DNA from: Paracoccaceae bacterium
GTDB lineage: Bacteria; Pseudomonadota; Alphaproteobacteria; Rhodobacterales; Rhodobacteraceae
Assembly (NCBI GenBank): GCA_007119835.1
Contig: SKOX01000240.1
Location: 1 to 9,737 of the forward strand
Length of the DNA stretch: 9,737 bases
Direction of reading: 5' to 3'
The notes under the pieces are model-generated. The model saw only the letters and a program-made list of their open reading frames with translations, was not told the DNA's origin and made no database searches. Numbering within the stretch: the stretch's first letter is position 1; each line of letters opens with the position of its first letter. Both the position numbers and the translations under genes were made by a program. Shown in pieces: positions 1 through 9,276 of the stretch.

Positions 1-99
1 CGCGCCGCCAAGGAGAAGCGATCCATCAAATCCCGGAGGAAGGTCGCAGGATGGGACACCGGCTACCTCGATGCCATCCTCTCCTCACAGCCCGCCTGA
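1..99 (+). CDS. C-terminal end of an unrecognised protein (5' truncated by window)
   Basis: An open frame enters from the left edge in frame 1 and stops with TGA at 97-99, giving the last 32 residues of a protein. The visible piece is basic at first (KEKRSIKSRRK) and then reads GWDTGYLDAIL before a short tail. Most of its codons end in G or C, as expected for a real gene in this GC-rich DNA. I do not recognise the family. The basic stretch followed by an aromatic/acidic end would suit a DNA-binding or mobilisation protein, but that is only a guess. No gene follows closely, so it is probably the last gene of its transcript. Confidence 0.45.
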   Translation, partial: RAAKEKRSIKSRRKVAGWDTGYLDAILSSQPA

Positions 100-404
100 C
101 TTGGATTCGGAGCCCTGGGAGTCAATCCACTAGCTTTCAGCGGCTCCGCCCCGAACGGATGTTGTCGATAGGAGCACCGCCGCCAGGCTGGATAGGCGAG
201 GCGGCGGCGACTGGCAACGGAGCAAGAATGAGAAGGCCGCAGCCCGGCCGCTTGCAATTTATTGATCTTCGGCGGATCGACGGGGTTCGGCTTCGAACGT
301 CGTCAGCGGGTTCGAGGCCAGATCGACGTGCACCCCCGAAGCGGACACATCGAACCGCTGAACATCCCGCTGACGATGTGCAACGAAATCAATCATATAG
401 CGAC

Positions 405-432
405 CTCGTGACTGAAATGCCAAAGTCACGAG
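405..432. repeat. Perfect 9-bp inverted repeat
   Basis: CTCGTGACT at 405-413 is the exact reverse complement of AGTCACGAG at 424-432, with a 10-base loop. No T-run follows on either strand, so it is a weak candidate for an intrinsic terminator. It could be a protein-binding site, a recombination site or the relic of a mobile element end. No matching copy was seen elsewhere in the window. Confidence 0.5.
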
Positions 433-516
433 AAGCGGAGAACCCGGCCATCGAGAGAGCCGCTTTCGGCGAGCTGATGCGAAGCGCCGTCAAGTGGGCC
501 AGCGCTACAACCCTCG

Positions 517-548
517 AAAACAACGAGAAAATCCGGCCGCAGCCGGAT
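517..548 (-). terminator. Rho-independent terminator-like hairpin, minus strand
   Basis: ATCCGGC at 531-537 pairs perfectly with GCCGGAT at 542-548 around a 4-base loop. Read on the minus strand, the stem is followed by a T-rich tail (TTT, then TTGTTTT by 517). It lies 26 bases downstream of the tRNA-Ser 3'-end fragment on the same strand, where a tRNA terminator would be expected. On the plus strand no T-run follows, so it should act only leftward. Confidence 0.45.
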
Positions 549-574
549 CGGGAGAACGCTTTCGCGAGGGCAAG

Positions 575-606
575 TGGCGGAGAGGACGGGACTCAAATCC
601 AACCTC
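575..606 (-). other. tRNA-Ser 3'-end fragment, possible attachment site
   Basis: Read on the minus strand, the segment ends TTTGAGTCCCGTCCTCTCC followed by GCCA. This looks like the 3' end of a bacterial tRNA-Ser: T loop, T-stem 3' strand, acceptor 3' strand CCTCTCC, discriminator G and encoded CCA. The T loop has T where C56 is expected, the T-stem 5' strand pairs poorly, and no acceptor 5' strand, D arm or anticodon arm precedes it. It is therefore not a working tRNA. The two readings are a tRNA beheaded by rearrangement, or a copy of the tRNA 3' end left as the att site of an integrated island. The insertion sequence begins a few bases beyond 606. Confidence 0.4.
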
Positions 607-613
607 TCTCTTG

Positions 614-627
614 TGGATGCCGCCCTC
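614..627. repeat. IS subterminal inverted repeat, transposase 3' side
   Basis: TGGATGCCGCCCTC here is the inverse of GAGAGCGGCATCCA at 1972-1985, with a single mismatch in 14 positions. It marks the end of the element distal to the transposase start. A further 9/10 copy of its core TGGATGCCGC lies inside the element at 702-711. Confidence 0.75.
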
Positions 628-874
628 ATTTGCAAGGAAATTCTGAGCCTTAGGCTTTGTGATCGAGTGCGGACTCTTGTCAGGCCTTTTCGTGCGGCCC
701 GTAGATGCCGCTGGCCGAGATGGTGATGCGCGGACCGGGGCCAGATCTCTGAGAGCGAGCTCGAGGCTCGGAGAAGGTTTCTGGTTCGCCCAACCCGGAT
801 CATGTCGATCATTTGCCCATACGGTTCAGGTCTTCCTCACAACTCGGCAGTCCGGCTCGAAGCGCGCTGCCGGA
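628..874 (-). ncRNA. Candidate IS1111 guide RNA (seekRNA/bridge RNA) region
   Basis: This non-coding segment lies between the transposase stop and the 3' end of the element, where IS1111-group elements are known to encode the RNA that guides their transposase to its target. Minus-strand frames through it do not look like protein. It can form a perfect 8-bp hairpin across the transposase stop (864-871 with 878-885). A second stem pairs 711-716 (CTGGCC) with 739-744 (GGCCAG). On one side of this second stem, TAGATGCCGC (702-711) matches the element's end repeat at 9 of 10 positions. On the other side, ATCTCTGAG (745-753) is identical to 1990-1998, just outside the far end of the element. Guide segments on both sides of a stem fit a target-recognition loop. 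Exact RNA ends cannot be set from sequence alone. Confidence 0.5.
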
Positions 875-1906
875 TCAGGCAGCGCTTCCGATCACCGGGC
901 CGCGATAGTCTTCGCTGCGCGTCATCATCGCCCAGATGCCGCGCGCCATCTTGTTGGCCAGCGCCGACGCAGCGACCATCGGAGGTTTACGCTCCAGCAG
1001 ACGCGCCAGCCAGGGATTCTGCGGGGCGCCATGGCGCAGCGCCCAGCGGATGACGGCCATCGCGCCGGTGATCAGCAGACGGCGAATGTCGCGCTGGCCC
1101 ATTTTCGAAGTCTTCCCGAGCCGCTGCTTGCCGCCCGTCGAGGCCTGTCGTGGCACGAGCCCGAGCCAGGCCGCAAAGTCGCGCCCCCGTTTGAACTGCT
1201 CCATTGGCGGCGCGAAGGTCTCGACCGCCAGGGCGCTGATCGGACCCACACCCGGCATCGTCTGCAGGCGGCGGGATGTCTCGCCTTCCCTGCCGATCGC
1301 GTCGATCCTCTTTTTCATGGCATTGATCCGGCCGGTCAGGTGCGCGATCTGCTCCAGCAGCTCGCGACAGATCTCCCGGGCGAGCGCCGGCAAGTCCGAG
1401 CCTGGATCCTCGATGACCACCTCGAGGCGCGGGAGATAGCCTATCCCCTCGGGTGCGACGTAGCCGAACTCGTAAAGGTGAGACCGCAGCGCGTTGATGG
1501 CTTCAGTGCGCTGCTTCAGGAACTGCTCGCGAGTGCGGAACAAGATCGATCGCGCCGGCTGTTCCCCGGACTTCGGTTCGACATAGCGCATTGTCGGACG
1601 GAGCGCCGCCTCCACGATCGCCTCCGCGTCCGCGGCGTCGTTCTTCTGCCGCTTGATGAACGGCTTGACGTACCGCGGCGCGATCAGCTTGACGTCGTGG
1701 CCGGCCCGCTCCATTTCGCGCGCCCAGTGGTGGGCGCCGCCGCAGGCCTCCATAGCGACGAGGCACCGCGGATGCTCCGCCATGAAGCGCTGGAACTGCG
1801 GCCGCGACAGCTTCTTGCGGAACAGGACCGTCCCGTCCGCGGCCGCGCCGTGCAGCTGGAACACGTTCTTTGCCAGGTCGACGCCGATGATGGTAACTTC
1901 CTTCAT
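875..1906 (-). CDS. IS110-family (IS1111-group) transposase
   Basis: A 343-residue RNA-guided recombinase that excises and inserts its own element. The N-terminal RuvC-like domain shows the DEDD set: D10 in GVDLAKN, E53 in AMEACGG, and D90 and D93 in KNDAADAE. The opening TIIGVDLAKNVFQLHG is typical of the IS1111 group. A predicted coiled-coil linker (about 180-215) leads to a helix-hairpin-helix-like MPGVGPISALA (about 217-228). The C-terminal Tnp20 domain includes RQASTGGKQ, where S256 is the likely nucleophilic serine. ATG at 1906 is chosen over the upstream in-frame ATG at 1954 because GAGAGGG precedes it and the family begins at this point. Length is normal and the frame is intact, so it is likely functional. 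It is read toward lower coordinates, convergent with nothing nearby. Confidence 0.93.
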   Translation of the reverse strand: MKEVTIIGVDLAKNVFQLHGAAADGTVLFRKKLSRPQFQRFMAEHPRCLVAMEACGGAHHWAREMERAGHDVKLIAPRYVKPFIKRQKNDAADAEAIVEAALRPTMRYVEPKSGEQPARSILFRTREQFLKQRTEAINALRSHLYEFGYVAPEGIGYLPRLEVVIEDPGSDLPALAREICRELLEQIAHLTGRINAMKKRIDAIGREGETSRRLQTMPGVGPISALAVETFAPPMEQFKRGRDFAAWLGLVPRQASTGGKQRLGKTSKMGQRDIRRLLITGAMAVIRWALRHGAPQNPWLARLLERKPPMVAASALANKMARGIWAMMTRSEDYRGPVIGSAA

Positions 1907-1971
1907 GGATGCCCTCTCGTCCTCTTGTGATTCAGCACCACAAGCTTGGCGCATCGTGACGCCGTTGGGGA

Positions 1972-1985
1972 GAGAGCGGCATCCA
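1972..1985. repeat. IS subterminal inverted repeat, transposase 5' side
   Basis: GAGAGCGGCATCCA is the partner of the repeat at 614-627, with 13 of 14 positions matching. The sequence directly outside it (ATCTCTGAG at 1990-1998) is repeated exactly inside the element at 745-753. The lacI-type gene stops at 2018, so only about 30 bases separate the two units. Confidence 0.75.
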
Positions 1986-2017
1986 TCCCATCTCTGAGGC
2001 GCAAGGCATGCTTGTAT

Positions 2018-3094
2018 TCAATGCTTGGAACGATCCGTCCTCCCGTCGTCTGCACGGTTCCGTCGATCGGCATCGCCGGACGGTGAGCTTGGCCGAGCGG
2101 TCGAGTATCGCTCAACGAGTTCAATGGGTAGCAGGACGTGGTCGCGAGAGGCTGTGCCGGTGGTCAGGGCGAGCACTCGATGCGCCGCCTCTGATCCGAT
2201 CTTCATCGAGGGTATGTCGACAGTCGTGAGGGATGGCGCGACGTGGGCCGAGAGCTCGATGTTGTCGATCCCCGCGACCGACATCTGTTGGGGAACCGGA
2301 AGGCCCCTGGCGCGGCATTCTACAATGGCGCCGATCGCGATGACATCGACTGTGCCGATAATGGCGGTGGGGCGGTCGGCAAGCTCGAGCAGGATGCTGC
2401 AGCCTAGCCGTCCCCCCGGAACCGAAAGCGGCTGTTCGGTGTGGCAGCCGGCCGACAGCGCAAGACCCGCCTCGCCGAGCGCCTGCTTGATCCCCTGCAG
2501 GCGCTCGCGCTGGCGGTCGTTGTGGCGCAGTGGCCCGGTGATCACGGCGATCCGCTGGTGGCCGAGGGACAGGAGGTGGCTTGCGACGAGACGGCCGGCA
2601 CGACGGTTGTCGACACCGACGCAGGCATAATCGGGATGCCCGCACCACATCTGGACCACCGGGACGCCGGACGAGACGACCAGCTGCCAGGTCGCGTCGG
2701 GGCGGGTACCGCCGACGAGGACGAGGCCGTCGATGCCATGGGCAAGAAGTCTGTCCACCGCGGCGAACTCCGCGGCGGGATCGTATTCGTGGGAGGCGAC
2801 GAGAAGCTGGTAGCCGGCGTCTGACAGCGTGCGCTGCATTTCCTGCAGGCTGTCGGCGAAGATCGGGCTGTTGAGGGTCGGGATCACCACGCCGATGGTA
2901 TTCGATCGTCCCGAGGCAAGGGCCCGTGCCGCCCTGTCGGGGCGGTAGCCGAGCCGCGACGCCACTGCGCGCACGCGCTCGAGCGTATCGGCACGGAGCA
3001 GATCGGGTTGCGAGAGGGCGCGGGAGACGGTCGCGATGGAGACGCCGGCCTCTCGAGCAACGTCCATCAGGCTGGGCTTGCGGGCGCGAGGCAT
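2018..3094 (-). CDS. LacI-family transcriptional regulator
   Basis: A 358-residue repressor-type protein. Residues 8-27 form the helix-turn-helix (SLMDVAREAGVSIATVSRAL). Residues 54-62 form the hinge helix with the minor-groove leucine (ARALASG, L59). A periplasmic-binding-protein-like effector domain follows from IGVVIP at 67 to about 335, including TVDVIAIGAIVECRARG (248-264) and SVAGIDNIE (272-280). The last 25 residues are a hydrophilic tail longer than usual, close to the insertion sequence but apparently not cut by it. The gene diverges from the transport/catabolic operon, so it most likely represses that operon and its own promoter and is released by the imported compound or a breakdown product. 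No strong ribosome binding site precedes ATG 3094, but the family start is at this point. The effector is unknown. Confidence 0.92.
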   Translation of the reverse strand: MPRARKPSLMDVAREAGVSIATVSRALSQPDLLRADTLERVRAVASRLGYRPDRAARALASGRSNTIGVVIPTLNSPIFADSLQEMQRTLSDAGYQLLVASHEYDPAAEFAAVDRLLAHGIDGLVLVGGTRPDATWQLVVSSGVPVVQMWCGHPDYACVGVDNRRAGRLVASHLLSLGHQRIAVITGPLRHNDRQRERLQGIKQALGEAGLALSAGCHTEQPLSVPGGRLGCSILLELADRPTAIIGTVDVIAIGAIVECRARGLPVPQQMSVAGIDNIELSAHVAPSLTTVDIPSMKIGSEAAHRVLALTTGTASRDHVLLPIELVERYSTARPSSPSGDADRRNRADDGRTDRSKH

Positions 3095-3121
3095 GGCTAT
3101 CAGCTATATGAAAAGCTTGCA

Positions 3122-3127
3122 ATTATC
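3122..3127 (-). promoter_or_regulatory. Possible -10 box of the lacI-type gene
   Basis: On the minus strand GATAAT (five of six to TATAAT) lies about 28 bases before the start codon at 3094. No good -35 hexamer lies 16-18 bases upstream. The 17-bp palindrome at 3139-3155 falls in the -35 region, so binding there would control this promoter. It is a weak call made on one hexamer. Confidence 0.25.
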
Positions 3128-3138
3128 ACATAGCGCCT

Positions 3139-3155
3139 TTGCAAGTTTCTTGCAA
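3139..3155. promoter_or_regulatory. TTGCAA palindrome, candidate repressor operator
   Basis: TTGCAAG-TTT-CTTGCAA is a perfect 7+3+7 inverted repeat in the divergent gap. Its half sites TGCAA/TTGCA resemble the TGNAA/TTNCA halves of LacI-family operators. A third TTGCAA lies at 3117-3122, so the three hexamers start at 3117, 3139 and 3150. The steps are 22 and 11 bases, close to whole turns of the helix, so all would face the same side. It is probably an auxiliary operator of the divergent LacI-type regulator; a different regulator is possible. Confidence 0.5.
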
Positions 3156-3171
3156 GCCGCAACCATTTCGC

Positions 3172-3207
3172 TTGACTCATCGGACCTCAGACATGTAAGC
3201 GCTTTCA
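3172..3207 (+). promoter_or_regulatory. Operon promoter with overlapping LacI-type operator
   Basis: TTGACT (3172-3177) is a near-consensus -35 box. Sixteen bases later TGTAAG (3194-3199) is a plausible, imperfect -10. TGTAAGCGCTTTCA (3194-3207) fits the LacI-family operator form TGNAANCGNTTNCA at every fixed position and covers the -10, so a bound repressor would block initiation. Its centre is about 53 bases, five helical turns, from the centre of the palindrome at 3139-3155, which would allow looping or cooperative binding. The start codon of the first permease gene is 28 bases downstream. Confidence 0.65.
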
Positions 3208-3234
3208 AAACAAGAACACACAAGGGAGAAGGCC

Positions 3235-4020
3235 GTGCCGAGGCGCTTGCAAATCGGCGGAGCGACGATCCTCGTTCTCGTCATCCTGTGGTATCTGTCG
3301 ACGACGGTTTTCGGGCTGATCGCGCCGGGCCGCTTCCCGTCGCCGCAGGCGACGATCGACGCGCTGGGCCACGTGCTCTTCCGCGGCTATGCCGGCGGAA
3401 CGCTGATCGAGCACATATTCAACTCGCTCCGGCTCGTCATACTCGGCTTCCTGGTCGCGGTCGCCACCGGCGTGCCGCTGGGGCTCCTGATGGGCTGGAA
3501 CCGCACCGCCGAGGCGCTGATCAATCCGGTCTTCCTTATCATCCGGCCCATCCCGCCGCTCGCATGGATCCCGCTTGCCATCCTCTGGCTCGGCCTCGGG
3601 GACAGCGCCAAGATCCTGGTGATCTGGTTCGCGGCGTTCGTGCCTTCGGTTATCAACACCTATGCCGGGGTGCGCACGATCGAGAAGCCGGTGCTCGAGG
3701 CGGCGGCGATGCTCGGAACGCCGCGCCTCCGTTTCATCCGCGAGGTTCTGGTCCCGGCCTCGAGCCCGATGATCTTCACCGGCCTGCGCCTGTCGCTGCA
3801 GGCCTCGTGGACGACGCTGGTTGCAGCCGAGCTCGTCGGCGCCTTCTATGGCCTCGGGCGGGTGCTGAACGTCGCCCAGCAGGACCTCTACCCCGGTATG
3901 ATCCTCGTCGGGATGATCGCTGTGGCGATCCTCGGATGGGCGACCACGAAGGCGCTCGGGAAGCTCGAGATGCGCGCGCTGAGCTGGAACCAGGCCGCTG
4001 CCTTGGCGGGAAGGGGCTGA
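3235..4020 (+). CDS. ABC transporter permease, SsuC/TauC type (first of two)
   Basis: A 261-residue inner-membrane permease of the BPD_transp_1 family as found in sulfonate, taurine and nitrate importers. Hydrophobic segments lie near residues 8-30, 65-87, 95-120, 125-142, 180-205 and 220-240. The EAA loop that docks onto the ATPase is at about 155-174 (EAAAMLGTPRLRFIREVLVP). The start is GTG at 3235: AAGGGAGAA at 3222-3230 is a good ribosome binding site at the right distance, and no ATG fits. It is the first gene of the operon, 28 bases after the operator. The stop is three bases before the next start, so the two permeases are probably made in equal amounts and form a heterodimeric channel. 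The fold assignment is firm; the substrate is not known. Confidence 0.9.
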   Translation: MPRRLQIGGATILVLVILWYLSTTVFGLIAPGRFPSPQATIDALGHVLFRGYAGGTLIEHIFNSLRLVILGFLVAVATGVPLGLLMGWNRTAEALINPVFLIIRPIPPLAWIPLAILWLGLGDSAKILVIWFAAFVPSVINTYAGVRTIEKPVLEAAAMLGTPRLRFIREVLVPASSPMIFTGLRLSLQASWTTLVAAELVGAFYGLGRVLNVAQQDLYPGMILVGMIAVAILGWATTKALGKLEMRALSWNQAAALAGRG

Positions 4021-4023
4021 ACC

Positions 4024-4809
4024 ATGCCGAAGCGGATCGACTTCACACGGAGCCTCGTGCTCGGCCTCGGCGGCCTGATCGCCTTCCTCGGCCTCTGGTA
4101 CGGCCTGTCGGCGAGCGGCATTGTGCCCCCCCTGTTCCTGCCGACCCCGTTCGAGGTGCTCGACAGGTTCATCGACCTCCTCGACCGCCGCTTCGCCGGA
4201 GCGACCCTGCCCGCGCACCTCGCCGCGAGCTTCGAGCGCTTCGCCTACGGCTTCCTGCTAGCGGCGATCGTCGGCATCCCGCTCGGGCTCCTGATGGGCT
4301 GGTTCCGGATCCTCGACGAGATCGTTTCGCCGATCTTCGACGGCCTGCGCTTCATCGCGCCGATCGCCTGGGTGCCTTTCGCCGCGCTGTGGTTCGGGAC
4401 GGGCATCGGCGGGCCGATCCTGATCATCTTCGCCGGCGCCTTTCCGCCCTGCGTGATCAATGCCTACCGCGGCGCGAAGTTCGTCGATCCGCGGCTGATC
4501 GAGGCGGCGAACATGCTCGGCACGCCGAACCGGCGGGTGATCACCGAGATCCTGCTGCCGGCCTCGGTGCCGTCGATCATCTCCGGCCTGCGCGTCTCGG
4601 CGGGGCTCGGGTGGCAGAGCCTGGTCGGCGCCGAGCTGATCGTGGCCTCGACAGGGGTCGGCTACATGATGGTCCAGGGCCAGGCGAACCTGTCCACCAC
4701 CACGGTGATGTCGGGAATGATCGCGATCGGGCTGGTCGGCCTCGCGCTCGACACCGCCCTGCGCTTCGCCGAGCGGCTCATCGAGCGCCGCCGCGGCATG
4801 GAAACCTGA
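4024..4809 (+). CDS. ABC transporter permease, SsuC/TauC type (second of two)
   Basis: A second 261-residue permease of the same family. It shares with its neighbour the block GIPLGLLMGWFR (84-95; VPLGLLMGWNR in the first), the proline-rich IAPIAWVPFAALW helix (111-123) and an EAA loop at about 160-179 (EAANMLGTPNRRVITEILLP). The two genes probably arose by tandem duplication and have diverged widely. SsuABC and TauABC normally have one permease gene whose product pairs with itself, so a split pair suggests a heterodimer with an asymmetric channel. The AAGGGG near the end of the upstream gene can serve as ribosome binding site, implying translational coupling. Thirteen bases separate it from the ATPase gene. 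Confidence 0.9.
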   Translation: MPKRIDFTRSLVLGLGGLIAFLGLWYGLSASGIVPPLFLPTPFEVLDRFIDLLDRRFAGATLPAHLAASFERFAYGFLLAAIVGIPLGLLMGWFRILDEIVSPIFDGLRFIAPIAWVPFAALWFGTGIGGPILIIFAGAFPPCVINAYRGAKFVDPRLIEAANMLGTPNRRVITEILLPASVPSIISGLRVSAGLGWQSLVGAELIVASTGVGYMMVQGQANLSTTTVMSGMIAIGLVGLALDTALRFAERLIERRRGMET

Positions 4810-4822
4810 GGGAGGCAACGAG

Positions 4823-5620
4823 ATGGGCGTCATCCGCTTCGACAATGTCGGCCGGGTCTTCGGCTCGAAGGCAAAGCCCTTCGTCGCGCTGAAGGACATC
4901 AACCTGGAAGTCAGCAACAAGGAGTTCGTCGCGATCGTGGGGCCGTCGGGCTGCGGCAAGACAACGTGCCTGCGCCTGGTCGCCGGCTTCGACTTCCCCT
5001 CCTCGGGGCGGGTCCTCGTCGACGAGACCGAGATCAGGCGGCCGCGGCCCGAGCGTGCGGTCGTCTTCCAGCAGTTCGCGCTGTTCCCGTGGAAGACGGT
5101 CTACGCCAACATTGAGCTCGGGCTGCGCAACCAGAACGTCGCCAGGGCCGAGCGCGAGGATCGCATCCGCCAGATCCTCGAGCTGATGAACCTCGAGCCC
5201 TACCGCGATCACTTCCCGCACCAGCTCTCCGGCGGCATGCAGCAGCGCGTCGCGATCGCGCGGGCCTACGTCCTCGACCCCGAGGTGCTGCTGATGGACG
5301 AGCCGTTTGGTGCCCTCGACGCGCAGACGCGGGTCGTCATGCAGGAGGAACTCGTCCGCCTCGCCCGGCGCAACCCGCGCACGGTGCTCTTCATCACCCA
5401 TGCGGTCGAGGAGGCGGTCTATCTCGCCGACCGGGTCGCGATCATGACCCGGGCGCCGGGGCGCATCAAGGAGGTGCTCGACGTCCGCTCGATCCGCGAA
5501 GCCGAGAAATGGGACAGTTACGAGAAGATCGAGGACGTGATGGACCTCGAGAGCTTCGTGCACCTGCGCACCCACATCTGGCGCAGCCTGCGCGAGGAGA
5601 AAGCAGCCGCGGCTGCCTGA
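4823..5620 (+). CDS. ABC transporter ATP-binding protein, SsuB/TauB type
   Basis: A 265-residue cytoplasmic ATPase that powers the importer. All motifs are intact: Walker A GPSGCGKTT (40-48), Q-loop glutamine in FQQFALFPW (82-90), signature LSGGMQQR (135-142), Walker B VLLMDE (155-160), D-loop GALD (163-166) and switch histidine H193 in FITHAVEEA. The pattern FALFPWKTV and the absence of a long C-terminal regulatory domain place it with the nitrate/sulfonate/taurine importers rather than with sugar importers of the MalK type, which is notable because its regulator is of the LacI family. A strong ribosome binding site (GGAGG, 4811-4815) precedes ATG 4823. It presumably dimerises and docks onto both permeases. 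Confidence 0.94.
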   Translation: MGVIRFDNVGRVFGSKAKPFVALKDINLEVSNKEFVAIVGPSGCGKTTCLRLVAGFDFPSSGRVLVDETEIRRPRPERAVVFQQFALFPWKTVYANIELGLRNQNVARAEREDRIRQILELMNLEPYRDHFPHQLSGGMQQRVAIARAYVLDPEVLLMDEPFGALDAQTRVVMQEELVRLARRNPRTVLFITHAVEEAVYLADRVAIMTRAPGRIKEVLDVRSIREAEKWDSYEKIEDVMDLESFVHLRTHIWRSLREEKAAAAA

Positions 5621-5649
5621 GTGAAACTTACCGCAACGGGAGGAAATCC

Positions 5650-9272
<3,623 letters not shown>

Positions 9273-9276
<4 letters not shown>

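Larger units (their letters stand above)
100..574. other. Gene-poor accessory stretch
   Basis: I see no convincing protein gene in these 475 bases. Open frames on both strands have poor codon use and odd composition. The least bad is a 45-codon minus-strand frame at 396-259 (ATG to TAA), whose translation MIDFVAHRQRDVQRFDVSAS looks fairly natural. It has no clear ribosome binding site and codon use unlike the neighbouring genes, so it may be a decayed fragment; its frame stays open upstream only to a stop at 490-492. The stretch also holds a perfect inverted repeat (405-432) and a minus-strand terminator-like hairpin (531-548). It looks like degraded DNA of a genomic island or plasmid. Confidence 0.5.
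610..1990 (-). mobile_element. IS1111-group insertion sequence (IS110 family)
   Basis: The element contains one transposase gene of the DEDD IS110 family, 65 bases of leader on its 5' side and about 247 bases of non-coding DNA on its 3' side. The subterminal inverted repeats at 614-627 and 1972-1985 match at 13 of 14 positions. Subterminal repeats and a long 3' non-coding segment are the marks of the IS1111 group, as opposed to the IS110 group, which carries its long non-coding segment upstream of the transposase. The exact ends are not fixed here: this group extends a few bases beyond its repeats and makes no target duplication, so the limits given are approximate. All parts appear intact, so it may still move. 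It sits between the tRNA-Ser fragment and the lacI-type gene, about 30 bases past that gene's stop codon. Confidence 0.85.

Noticed and set aside
259..396. 45-codon minus-strand frame with a fairly natural translation
   Set aside because: No clear ribosome binding site, codon use unlike the window's genes and no recognised family. Noted in the gene-poor region entry but not called as a gene.
51..653. 200-codon plus-strand open frame
   Set aside because: Arginine- and proline-rich translation without domain character, runs through the tRNA fragment and into the IS end, and has no sensible ribosome binding site. It is a chance open frame in GC-rich DNA.
575..665. A complete tRNA-Ser on the minus strand
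   Set aside because: No acceptor 5' strand, D arm or anticodon arm can be found, the T stem pairs poorly, and the IS end repeat lies where the tRNA body should be.
426..812. 128-codon minus-strand open frame downstream of the transposase
   Set aside because: It crosses the IS boundary and the non-coding guide-RNA segment, and its translation is low-complexity Arg/Ser/Leu. It is better explained as non-coding.
659..1930. Long plus-strand open frame opposite the transposase
   Set aside because: Shadow of the well-supported transposase on the other strand; no recognisable protein character.
2018..2090. Truncation of the lacI-type gene by the insertion sequence
   Set aside because: The effector domain is complete to the usual end and the stop lies about 30 bases outside the element. 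The long hydrophilic tail is odd but does not show a cut.
5509..5649. 47-residue N-terminal extension of the binding protein
   Set aside because: It overlaps the ATPase gene in another frame, is Arg/Gly/Pro-rich, and would bury the signal peptide. ATG 5650 has a proper ribosome binding site.
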